From: Collybia mongolica
Lineage: Eukaryota; Basidiomycota; Agaricomycetes; Agaricales; Clitocybaceae
NCBI GenBank assembly: GCA_013420905.1
Contig: JAAXNY010000005.1
Span: 4,526,001-4,590,000, forward strand
Direction of reading: 5' to 3'
DNA: 64,000 nt
The notes beneath the pieces were generated by a model. That model did not search any database, was not told the DNA's origin, and was given only the letters and a program-made list of their open reading frames with translations. Positions 31,718-41,733 of this stretch are shown piece after piece (the first letter of the stretch is position 1; each line of letters starts with the position of its first letter). The translations under genes and the position numbers were made by a program.

Positions 31718-32448
31718 TAGGGTTCAGGAAGAAACTCTGAGGTTAGTAACTAACAGGTTACTAACATGGCAGCTTTGGAGGGGGTTATTCACAGATGTTA
31801 ATAACATGTTAAAAATTGTTAGAAATGTTATTAACACTGTTAATAATTGTTAATAATTGTTAAAAAATCCCTCCCCCCTACCAATCCCAGTTAGGCCCTT
31901 CCCCTTCATCTTCCTGCACTGTGTCTGGCCCTTTTACTTTTTTCTGAGTGATATTGACATCTCCTGAACTGTCCGAGAACATATTAACAAAAATTGGAGA
32001 TGTAAGATCAGTCAAGTAAGGTTTTTAGAGCTTGTAAGACTATGCATGAGGCAGAAGCCATGATGATGATGTTAGGATATAGTATTAGAGCAATATGAGG
32101 AAAATCTTGATTTCCATAATTTTCCAATAATCTTTCAGAAGCTAGGTGAAAAATATGGATCAAAATCACCTAAACTTGCCCAAAACTGTCCAGATAAACT
32201 GGGCAAAAAGTAGGATTATGCCATTACCATGCAGTCCTGAGGTAACAGTGTGTGGGGAGATGGTTAGTGATTAATCATCAATGGGAGTTAATAGATTCAA
32301 ACGATCTGTGGGACTGTTTTTTAATTTGGTTATTAACAATATTTGACAAACCCTTTTGAGTGAGTTAATAACTAACATGTTACTAACATGTTAATAACCT
32401 GTTAGAAACTACGATGTTAATAAATAAGGGGTTTCTTCCGGAACCCTA
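31718..32448. mobile_element. hAT-type MITE with 8-bp TSD
   Basis: A 731-bp element with terminal inverted repeats TAGGGTTCAGGAAGAAAC and TAGGGTTCCGGAAGAAAC, flanked by an 8-bp direct repeat GTCCTAAC (31710-31717 and 32449-32456). TAGGG ends and 8-bp duplications are characteristic of hAT elements. The inner ends are full of GTTAGTAAC/GTTAATAAC repeats, probable transposase-binding sites. It has no coding capacity. It ends 25 bases (after the duplication) upstream of the F-box ATG. Confidence 0.88.
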
Positions 32449-32481
32449 GTCCTAACATCAACGTTCAAAGCCCCACGAAAC

Positions 32482-33912
32482 ATGAGCAATCCCGACCTCA
32501 AACCCGATGTCGAACCGCGCTTATTCGACCTACCAAGTGTGCTGGGTCATAATGATTGGTCGCTCTCGGATGCCGCAGAACTGGAAGCCCGGCGTCTTTT
32601 CATTGCGGCCCAATTGGCCCTCTTCGATGCCGAAACGTCTTCAGGATCAGCCGAAAGCGCAGAAACGAGGAGCGCAGCACTGATAACACAAGCACAACTA
32701 TATCGAACTGCGATCGCACCTCATCGGAAACTCCCAAATGAAATTCTCACAGAAATCTTCTTTATCGCATCTGACGAGATCACCATGCCATCCGCAGACC
32801 TCAACTCTGAACCGCCATGGACTTTCTTCAGAGTGTGCAAGAGGTGGAGGCAGATTGCATTAGCAATGCCGACGCTTTGGACCTGGGTTCATCTTCATTA
32901 TACATTCCGAGGAGACGAGGATCGGCGATGGAGGGAAATGTCGAAAACAGTCCTTACAAGGAGTAAAGGTCTAGCTGTATCCTTGCGGATTACGGGGGAA
33001 GGGTCCCGACGTTACAATGTATCACTCCAGACCCCATGCACCCCGCTCGCGCAAGCCTTTCACGAATTTGTGGTCCCAAATGCTCATAGACTTCGTGAAT
33101 TCGCGATAGACGCGAGCAATCGAGGATTGGATGAAATCTTTGACACACCCTCACCACAGTGGGATTTGCTACAACACCTTGCCTTGGACTGTTCCAGGAA
33201 GAATGGTGCACCGAGAGGTGTTGTCAGGGCGTTTGAAAATGCCCCACATCTTACACTGAATTATTCCCTCAAAATGTTCTCAATCCCTGCGTACCATCTA
33301 CCATGGACCCACATCACAAAGCTGAATATGCCGTACTCTAAACTCCATCCCTACGCAGCGCATGAGATCTTGAGGCAGTGCCAAAATATCAAGACATGTA
33401 GCTTATCATTCAGCGATAACGACTATGGCTCAACTCACAAGTCTGCCTCTTCCACAAACGCGCCCCAAAAAACATCAGATCCAATAATCCTTCCCCTCCT
33501 CACGTTGTTTGAAGTCGACATCTATAAGTGTAGCGAATTCATCTTGTTCCTAAAGCCTCTCGTCCTCCCGCAGCTAACCAACCTCATTGTTGACGGAGGA
33601 ACTGTGATGGTCCCGTGCCCGTGGAATCCGGAATACATTCCTGTAATCGCTACTTTTCGGCGCCTCGAGGGTCTTGCTCTGTACATATCAGTGCCTAGCA
33701 TTGACATCGATGGTCTAATTAAGCAGATATCGCCGCTACTCACAATACTTTCTGTTCCACAAGGGGATGTACTATCGATATCGACACTCGGCTCCTTGAC
33801 CAGCGGAGAGTTGCTCCCTAACTTGACAATCTTGGATTGCAAAATCACAGACGACACTCTCGGGGCTCATCTTGATATGATCGAACACAGGGGCTATCAA
33901 GGCCAACTTTGA
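32482..33912 (+). CDS. F-box protein, single exon
   Basis: 476 codons, ATG at 32482 to TGA at 33912. F-box proteins bring substrates to SCF ubiquitin ligases. The F-box begins near residue 81 with HRKLPNEILTEIFFIASDE and continues to FFRVCKRWRQIALAMPTLW (about 115-135), the arrangement seen in the large Agaricomycete family. It is preceded by a helical segment (residues 28-80) typical of these proteins. The rest (about 140-476) has leucine-rich, irregular repeat-like character and probably binds the substrate. The substrate is unknown. The 5' flank is a MITE, so little native promoter remains immediately upstream. The reading frame is intact. Confidence 0.85.
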   Translation: MSNPDLKPDVEPRLFDLPSVLGHNDWSLSDAAELEARRLFIAAQLALFDAETSSGSAESAETRSAALITQAQLYRTAIAPHRKLPNEILTEIFFIASDEITMPSADLNSEPPWTFFRVCKRWRQIALAMPTLWTWVHLHYTFRGDEDRRWREMSKTVLTRSKGLAVSLRITGEGSRRYNVSLQTPCTPLAQAFHEFVVPNAHRLREFAIDASNRGLDEIFDTPSPQWDLLQHLALDCSRKNGAPRGVVRAFENAPHLTLNYSLKMFSIPAYHLPWTHITKLNMPYSKLHPYAAHEILRQCQNIKTCSLSFSDNDYGSTHKSASSTNAPQKTSDPIILPLLTLFEVDIYKCSEFILFLKPLVLPQLTNLIVDGGTVMVPCPWNPEYIPVIATFRRLEGLALYISVPSIDIDGLIKQISPLLTILSVPQGDVLSISTLGSLTSGELLPNLTILDCKITDDTLGAHLDMIEHRGYQGQL

Positions 33913-34770
33913 GTGATTTCACTCAGAAAGTGAATTTCGTCGGAATGCTGGGGAGTATGAAGTGAGATTCAAGGCCTTGGAGGAAAGTGGGAGGCTACGG
34001 TGCAACTTCCGTACATAGCCTCTGTGTGGTACGTACGCGCATCCTCGGATATCACGCCTTGAAACGACTAGTGTATTGTTTGCGATGGTGTCATTTGCTG
34101 TGCAAAGTGGCAACGGTGTCGTGCGCGCCGGTAGGCGCGGTAAATGAGTTTGGAGAAAGCGCGTGCGAATACGGGGAAAGTCTTCTCTGGGGTACTCGGT
34201 AAGCGCGCGCCTATTTTCAGGACGTAGAATCATGAATTTAATCATGCAACACTAGATCATGTGTGTCGGGAGCGCTGTGGCTTCACTTGTGAGTTCAAAT
34301 CCTTAGCCAAGCTTGAGTAGAAGTGTCGCTTACCAACCACCGACCTTGTGGCACGATTGCGCGTCGGCAGATGAGTGTAATGCGGCGCGAGCGTACAGAT
34401 ATGATCCGAAACTCTGTGTCTCTGATTAGTTTGTGCATAGCTCGAATAAAGAGTTCCTCTTAAAATTTGCCTATGTGCTCTTTCGTTATTCTCTGCAAGA
34501 CTGTTGTGCAGAGTTGTTCGAGCGGGAATTACGACTTTCTTTGAGTGACCTGGGTACAGAGCGGTCTTGAGTAAGAGATAAGAGTACCAAGCTATTGCAT
34601 GGGCTGACTCGTCATTTTTATCACTGCCAAGTCCCCTCAATCAGCGAAGTCCAAATGGTTATCCTTTTCCCGGACGGCGAAGAGGTTATGTCGAGAAATG
34701 GGGCCATAGAGTGGCTGTGCTAACTGTGCGGAACCTGATATCATGTGACCGACCCGTCAACGGGCGCCTA
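33913..34770. other. Intergenic, no supported gene
   Basis: A minus-strand frame of 127 codons (34257-34640) exists but has no recognisable domain. Confidence 0.4.
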
Positions 34771-34772
34771 AA

Positions 34773-34784
34773 GTAAATCCACCC
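34773..34784. repeat. LINE target-site duplication, left
   Basis: GTAAATCCACCC, matched at 41335-41346 directly after the poly-A tail. Confidence 0.88.
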
Positions 34785-34898
34785 CATCCCTTCTTGATCT
34801 CTTACCACCACCTGGTAGGAGGTGTGATACATAGTAAAGTTGCAAATCACCGTTACTCCCTGGTTGAGCCCACCCGCTCCCACCCTTTCTTGCGCTGT

Positions 34899-37010
34899 AT
34901 GCCTGCCTCTCGCTCTAAAGATAAACCTCTCAACCCTCCCGACCCCCCCGGGGGTTCAGGGATGATCGACCCTGCTACCGTCTTCCGACCTCCTATGTCG
35001 AAATCTCCATCCCCCGCTATTAGCTTCTCTAGACAATCCCTGGAGCGGGCTCTACGCATTCAGAGGACGAAGCCCAGTAGGGCTAACTTCTCATCTGTCC
35101 ACCCCTCTCCCGCCGGAAGTGACGAGGAGGGAGATCCTGAACTCGAGGCCGCCGATAACGCGGACTCTACTGTTAAGCGGACCGCCAAGGGCAAAGGCCG
35201 CGCTGCCACACCCACGGACGATGCCGAGATGATTGACGTCTCAGGCATCCCCACGGATGCATTTGCCGAAGGAAATGATGCTGACCTGCAGTACTCCTTC
35301 CAATTCCGGCATGATCCAAAGACTTGGACCTCCGACACCGAATCCGCTGCTTCCTCAGCGCGCGCGATCACCTCTTTCCTTGAATTTGGTGCGCAAAATG
35401 GGAAGATGTGGAACACATCAGAATCTGATGGTCTCGTTGAGGCCTCAGGTCATCTGATACGTGGCCTAGTCAAACATGGGTTTGTCAGGAACTCTCTCCG
35501 TGGCTTGGACCCCCAGTCCTCAACATGGACATTCATGGAAAGTGTCGCGACCTCCATTCGCACTGCCCTCGCGGAGGAACGCCAGGCCCACCATGCCAGG
35601 CACCCTCCTCCTAAAATCCCTCCCAGCCAGCTGCCTAACCCATCAAGGCACCGGTCCTTCGCTCATTGCGGCTCGGACCCCGCCGGCGCTCGACGCCCCG
35701 GCATGTTCCAGCAAACCAAACGACGTAACCCCGACAATAATCCTTTTAGGAACGGGATATACGCGCCACCGGCCCCGCTATACTCGCAGGTAGCAGGTGC
35801 CCCCCCGCCGGCCCCAGGCCCTTCCAACCAGAAGAAAGCCAGGACCACTCAGCACGAGGAGAGTTTAGTCAGGCTGGCCCAGGCCTTCCCGTACTCAAAC
35901 CCGAATCAAGTCATGGGTGCGAGCGATCTGCTTGCACCAAAAACAGCTGGTCAGAGCGCTCCTAACAAGCGCAAGTCCACTACCCACGGCCTGTCACGCA
36001 AAGCGATGACAGTGTTTGCTTCTCCCGCAGTCCCATGGGACCTCAAACCATGCTGTGCTCCCCTGACTGATGCCCTCACAAAGGCACAGTCCAAACTCCG
36101 GATCCTGCACGAGGAACGATCACTTGGTAGCATTACTATCACAGCTGACAATATCCCGTCCGAGGCCGACATCAAGGTCATCCACCACTGGTTCCAGTGG
36201 AACGCGGGACAGACCGAAGTCAAGGATGCCACGATCTACGTGGAGGCTGGCTCGTCCAGATCCTCTATGATGGTCGCTGACTTCCCCTTCTACGGCCTCG
36301 AACCCAAACTGGGGGAGAATGGCAAGCCAATCCCTATCTCTGGGCAAGACGCACTCAACGTCCTGCTTCAACGGTGTAATGCTGAACAGAGAAAGGCTCT
36401 CCGATTTTACCACTCTGTTCCACCCAGAGTAGTGAAAGCTTCCGGTCACGCGTCTAACGCGTACCTATTCTTCGAGATATATGACTCGCGGGGCGGGTTG
36501 AATCTTAAAGCGCTCAAGGGAACCTCATTCCAGTGGGGGACCCATAGGCTCCGCTTCGCAGAGGCGACCCCCAGAGTGGGGGCGCCCCTGTGCAACCGCT
36601 GTTGGAGGTACGGGCACCGCTCTACGGCGGCGGCTTGTCCTTCCAAAAGCATCCACTGTCAGAAGTGTGGTGGCAACCACGCCAAGAACTTCCATTGTGT
36701 ATTGGCCACGTGCTGCAAAGCACAGCCGAACACGAAACCACCCATCGCGGCTACACCGGGTAACGAGCCGTGCCCCCACCCAGACAGGTGCATCAACTGT
36801 CGAACCACCGGTCACCTGTCGGATTCGAGGGACTGCCCCTTCTGGAAGAAGAGATACAATGCCGGGTGGATCCTGGCTAAGTATAAATCCGTTAAAGTAG
36901 GTGACGCCATCATCGTCCCCCTTAGTAAGCTCACTGGCGCCTCCCCACCTATAGGACCCCGTCCCCGAGCTGGAGAGCGTCATCTCCACGCTCAGCAAAC
37001 TAGTCATTAA
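34899..37010 (+). CDS. LINE ORF1 (Gag-like RNA-binding protein)
   Basis: 703 codons from the first ATG in frame (34899) to TAA at 37008-37010. ORF1 proteins coat the element's RNA. The N-terminal half is disordered and rich in serine, proline and basic residues. A structured middle follows (about residues 400-550). Near the C-terminus there are three cysteine-histidine knuckles: CNRCWRYGHRSTAAAC (about 565-580), CQKCGGNHAKNFHC (about 588-601) and CINCRTTGHLSDSRDC (about 633-648). The stop codon overlaps the ORF2 start as TAATG, suggesting ORF2 is made by termination-reinitiation. Frame intact. Confidence 0.9.
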   Translation: MPASRSKDKPLNPPDPPGGSGMIDPATVFRPPMSKSPSPAISFSRQSLERALRIQRTKPSRANFSSVHPSPAGSDEEGDPELEAADNADSTVKRTAKGKGRAATPTDDAEMIDVSGIPTDAFAEGNDADLQYSFQFRHDPKTWTSDTESAASSARAITSFLEFGAQNGKMWNTSESDGLVEASGHLIRGLVKHGFVRNSLRGLDPQSSTWTFMESVATSIRTALAEERQAHHARHPPPKIPPSQLPNPSRHRSFAHCGSDPAGARRPGMFQQTKRRNPDNNPFRNGIYAPPAPLYSQVAGAPPPAPGPSNQKKARTTQHEESLVRLAQAFPYSNPNQVMGASDLLAPKTAGQSAPNKRKSTTHGLSRKAMTVFASPAVPWDLKPCCAPLTDALTKAQSKLRILHEERSLGSITITADNIPSEADIKVIHHWFQWNAGQTEVKDATIYVEAGSSRSSMMVADFPFYGLEPKLGENGKPIPISGQDALNVLLQRCNAEQRKALRFYHSVPPRVVKASGHASNAYLFFEIYDSRGGLNLKALKGTSFQWGTHRLRFAEATPRVGAPLCNRCWRYGHRSTAAACPSKSIHCQKCGGNHAKNFHCVLATCCKAQPNTKPPIAATPGNEPCPHPDRCINCRTTGHLSDSRDCPFWKKRYNAGWILAKYKSVKVGDAIIVPLSKLTGASPPIGPRPRAGERHLHAQQTSH

Positions 37011-40000
37011 TGAATAAGTTGTTTAGAGCGTGCATATATTGTCAAAATGTAGCAAAGAATACACTTTGGCTTGAATCGCTACTTGAGTCCGATAAACTTA
37101 AGTGGGACATACTATTAATCCAGGAACCCCCCTGGAAAGTCATTAGACACACTGCGTCGCTCACGGCGAAGGAAGGCGCCCCGGTAATCGGGGGGCCGAC
37201 CCACCCGGAGTGGACGTGCTTCTCCCCTCCAGGCATCAATGTAGATGCCCGGCCACGTGTCCTCACATACGTGCACAACAGGCTCCGACCTGCTAAGCCC
37301 GCGTTGAGACCAGACATTGTCTCTCACAGAGACATCATTGCAATTTCGCTGAAGGGCCCTGGTGGCCCGAAAACGATAGTCAACGTATACTCTGATGCCG
37401 ATGGAACGGCCATCAGACACATATCCGATCACCGGGACAAGTTCCGTGACGTGGGTTATATGGGTGGTGATTTTAATTGCCCGTCCCCGTTATGGGACCC
37501 CAAAGTGGTCGACAACAACCCTAAAGCCACCTCCCTACTGGAGGTGACACAAGACATCAGTCTCGAGAGAGTTGGGCTGCCCGATAGGGTGACCACGCAT
37601 ATCCCACGCAACAACAAACTCAGAGAATCAATCTTAGACCTTGTGTTCCTCGAAAACACAAGGACATACCAAGCAGAAGTCCGTGTGGGAGAGGCAGGAG
37701 CCTCGGACCACAGGCCGCTTACCACGGTCCTCCCCATTAGACACGAAGTCATGGTGGGGAAGAAGCGCATTAAGCCCAAATCGGAGGAGGAAAACGACTT
37801 TCTCGAGATGATTGGGTTTAACCTAGACTCCATTGAGCTGCCGGAGGTGCTGTCAGCCGAGGGAATAGAACGCGTTACTGAACGGATAGCCACCATCTTC
37901 AAGACCGCGTGGGACAAGTTCGCCGAGGCCGGGCGTGTAAGCGCCCGATCCAAGCCTTGGTGGAATGCGACCTGCACGGAGGCGAAGGAGATGGCCATGT
38001 TCACTAACGAACGGGATGACTGGAGGGCTCTAAAGAGGGCCACCAGACAAGCCAAGAGGGTCTTCTTTGATGAACGCATTGAGGAAGTGTCTCACACCAC
38101 TAAAAGGCCCTGGGACCTCATGAACTGGGTAGGGCCTCGCAAGACGCCTGCTGCCGTTACGATCAATCATAACGGCAACCCTTGCAACACAAACGAAGAG
38201 CTGTGGGACGCCATCCACAGTACATTCAACTCCACACATGACAGACCAACCAACATGGCTGAAATGGGCGACCAATGGAAGGCCCCCGAGACCAGGGGCT
38301 GGACTAAATTTAGCCTCAAGGAGATGAGGGATGCCCTTCAGGGCACCTCAAACAGTTCGGCCCCTGGGCCGGACAACATCACCTGGAGGCATTTGAAACG
38401 GCTCCTCATAGGACCCGAAGCCCAGGCTGTCATAGTCTGGCTGGCAAACGCATGCCTGTCATGCGGACACTGGCCGGAACACTTCAAAGCCTCGCGCACG
38501 GTCATCATCCCAAAGCCAGGGAAGGCGACTTACAACACCCCTAAGTCTTATAGACCCATCGTGCTTCTAAACACGCTGGGCAAGCTTATTGAGAAAATGC
38601 TATCCACCCGCTTGCAGTTTGAAGCACAAGCGGCGGGAGTACTACACCCGAATCAGTTCGGTGGTGTCCGTCAGAACTCCACCGAAGATGCCGGAGTCTT
38701 CCTTACCCACATTGTCCGCGAAGGATGGACAAGGAGGGTCAAGACAAGCGTGGTCGCATTTGATCTCGCCCAATTTTTCCCCTCAATTAACCATGAGGTG
38801 ATGATCAACATCTTGGAAGGCCAGGGGTTCGCGCCTGAAATAGTCGCGTTCTTCCGGTCGTACTTGGTGGGTCGCAAGACCAGATATGTTTGGGGAGATG
38901 ATGAATCCCCCCCATTCGACTCGAGTGTAGGACTGGGACAGGGCTCCGCCCTATCCCCAATCCTGTCGGCCCTCGTTCTAGCCATTCTCATAAAAGAGTT
39001 CTATAGACGGAATGGGAATGAATCTGACCTCATCTCCTACGTCGACGACGGGACCATCATATCCCAGTTGAAGACGTGGGAAGACAACAACGATATGCTC
39101 AAGAGAGCATACAACATCATCTTCCTCATGACAAGAGCCATGGGCCTGATCCTAGAACATGCGAAGTCAGAGGGCTTCCATTTCAGTCTTCTAAAATCGG
39201 ACGACAATCCGACCATAGATCTCGGCCATGCCCCTTATACAGGGGCCACCCCTCTGAAACCGGGGCTCCTGTGGAGATACCTAGGCTTCTACTTTGACCG
39301 CGCGCTTTTGTTCAAGAAACACGTGGAGATGTATGCGAACAAGGCCCTGACCTCAAGCAGGGCCCTGTTAGCGCTTGGAAACTCGACACGGGGCTTAAGG
39401 CCCGTGCATAAAAGAACTCTGTACCGGGCTTGTGTACTTCCAATTGCGACGTACGGATGCAGGTTATGGAACGTTGATGGGGCCCGCATCAAAGGGCACC
39501 TCGAAGCACTCTGTAAGATGCAATGAAAGGCTGCACTATGGATCACAGGCAACTTCAGGACCACCCCAAAAGGGGCCCCGGAGACCCTCACAGGCCTTCC
39601 GCCCATCCACTTGCACATCCGTAAGTTGGTGGAGAGGAGCCATTACTGCGTCCGGACCTTGGCCAAGAGCCACGTGGTCAGGAACTTAATTGACGGACAG
39701 GCACACCTGTCAGTCAGCCGCATGTCTGTCGCCAAGAGGCGCAGAATCAAATCCGGGATAATGGATTCATTTGCCTGACTAAAGGATTGCAGCGATGATG
39801 CATCCCCAGTGTTCCCCCTTGCGCAACCGGGCAGTCGATTACTTGACTGGGCAGCCGAAAGGGTGGAGATCAGACCCTCCCCTCCCCCCGAAGAAGAGAA
39901 GGAGAAGAGGAAGAAGGCTCTCGCTGATTTCGGGAAAGTTCTCACTAACCGAATCAACAAAGCTAAGCATGACCCAAAACGAGTCGCGATCATATGCGAT

Positions 40001-40855
40001 GGGTCCGTTCCGCGGTCCGAAGACCTTCAGGCTACCTCAGCCTGGAGAGTCTGGTCGGACGGTATACTGTATAACGGCATTGCCCCTTGTGGGAATGCCA
40101 CTTCGGACGATGCCGAGGCCTGCGCCATCTCGAAAGGGGTGGACGAGGCCCTCGGCATCCCTAACCTAGACATCCGAAAAATTGATGTCTTCTCAGACTC
40201 CGTGAATGCAATCGAACTGGTCGTTGACCCGACGCATCACACGGCACACAAATGGGCTGCCAACGTATCGGCCAAACTCGCTTACTGGCTAACGGTTAAA
40301 CCGGACGCCAGTATCACTCTGCACCACACACCAAAGGCATGCGAGGTGCGCGAACACGTACTTGCCCACGAAGTGGCCTCCAATACGGAGTTTCCGCACG
40401 GAGAAGTAAAACACACATCCCTCGCTAAGGCGAGGGCGGACGCGGTTCTGCGTATGACGGACGCTTGGAGCGAATTGGCCAAGCAAAAGTCTTACATAGG
40501 GTCCCACTTCTTGCCGCTCCACGAAGGGAGTAAGCAGCTACTGCCAAGTCACCTGAAAGGAGGGACTTGGATCGGAAAGGTGTCCACCAACACCAGTAAT
40601 ACCGTCAGGCTAGCACAGGCCCTAACGGGCCACGCGCCGATTGGCGCGTACAGACAAAGGTTCCTTAAGGAGAAAGAGACCTATGGATGCGACTGCGGCC
40701 TCGGAAAGGAGACCGTAGAACACGTATTCCGGCACTGTCTGCTTTACCAGCGGAAAACCCGGCCCGGGAGGACGATGACTCTTGTCTGGGTCAGCAACTT
40801 CCTACACGACAACCCGAAGGCCTTTGGGGTCTTCCGGGAACCCCGATTAGAGTAG
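37010..40855 (+). pseudogene. LINE ORF2 (endonuclease-RT-RNase H), two TGA stops
   Basis: The enzyme nicks DNA and copies the LINE RNA at the cut. One frame runs from ATG 37010 to TAG 40855. The apurinic-type endonuclease fills the first 245 residues (LLIQEPPW, VGYMGGDFNCPSPLWDP, GASDHRPLTTVLP). Reverse transcriptase follows (SYRPIVLLNTLGKLIEKML, FDLAQFFPSINHEV, GLGQGSALSPILSAL, YVDD at 677-680). A TGA at 39524 follows KMQ and another TGA is at 39776; between them the frame reads KAALWITGNFRTTP, typical of the family. RNase H follows (IICDGSV, DDAEACAIS, VFSDSVNA, 39990-40400), then a CCHC-like module (TGHAPIGAY...CDCG...EHVFRHC). Both stops can derive from CGA. Confidence 0.9.
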
Positions 40856-41334
40856 GGTGGGTGTACCGGGCGGTAAGTAGGTTCTTGTTGAGGGGTAGCC
40901 GCGACACTGAGGCATCAGTCCCAGGCTTCGGCCTGGGGTGAGCGGTCATGCATGGCCTCGGCCTCTCCGGACTAAGTCGACCTCCTCTTGAGGAGGTCTC
41001 CAAGGGGATGAGCCCCCCCGGTGAACCTGTCGGCAGGGGTGGCCGCACTAATTCTTATTTACCAAGCGGATTGAGAGGCGCGGGGGGCGAGCCCCCCTGC
41101 TACGACGCCTGCTCTCGTTTCCCGCAAGGGACTATTTTACGGCCCCTCACAAGGGGGCTCACTCAGGGAGCGCTTCCAACCGGGAACGGGCGGGGCAATC
41201 CAGACCTGCCTCATATGACGGCCTATAATGGACATATCTTGACTCGGCTTGATACGACTACGGTTACACGTGACCGCTACTGTACTTTTGTATTGCGGTA
41301 TATAAAAGCGTTGAAGGAAAAAAAAAAAAAAAAA
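40856..41334 (+). other. LINE 3' UTR and poly-A tail
   Basis: Non-coding. It contains several GC-rich stem-forming blocks (40900-41110) and ends GGTATATAAAAGCGTTGAAGG before the A-run. The two truncated LINE copies also end with ggtatataaaa or a variant, so this may be part of the 3' recognition signal. Confidence 0.7.
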
Positions 41335-41346
41335 GTAAATCCACCC

Positions 41347-41733
41347 AATTTCAAACCACCATCGTGTTTTGAGGCGCCCCTTTTACATGTGGCATACATG
41401 TTCTGGCATGCAGGCTTTCTCGGAAACCTCTAAACATGAGCACTTCGTCCTTCTCATAGTTTAAACTCTACTTACTATTAAATTCTATTCTAATTGGGGT
41501 TTAAACCAAGGCCCAGCTCTTCGGTCCACCCGAATCGTGTGCTCGCGAAGTTTGGTGCACATGACAAGAGCACATGCTACGTTTACTGATTCGACGTTTA
41601 TATTTGTGTGCAACGCCTTAGACCCTCTCTTGGACCGCGTACGACATCCCTTGGCGTACTACGGCGCCGGCTCTCAACCATCCACTACCTTATATAAGGG
41701 CATGTTCAGTGTTCAAGAAACGTGGACCTCACA
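41347..41733 (+). promoter_or_regulatory. Upstream region of the aminopeptidase gene
   Basis: A TATATAAG lies at about 41692, some 40 bases upstream of the ATG at 41734, a reasonable TATA box. The LINE tail ends only 400 bases upstream. Confidence 0.4.

Larger units (their letters stand above)
34785..41334 (+). mobile_element. Full-length LINE (non-LTR retrotransposon with RNase H)
   Basis: A 6,550-bp element flanked by GTAAATCCACCC (34773-34784 and 41335-41346; AA precedes both). It ends in a poly-A tail. Order: short 5' leader beginning near TTCTTGATCTCTTACC, ORF1 (34899-37010), ORF2 with endonuclease, reverse transcriptase, RNase H and a C-terminal zinc module (37010-40855), and a 0.46-kb 3' UTR. 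The architecture fits I/Tad-type fungal LINEs. Two TGA codons break ORF2. Length and intact duplication show a fairly recent insertion. Confidence 0.93.
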
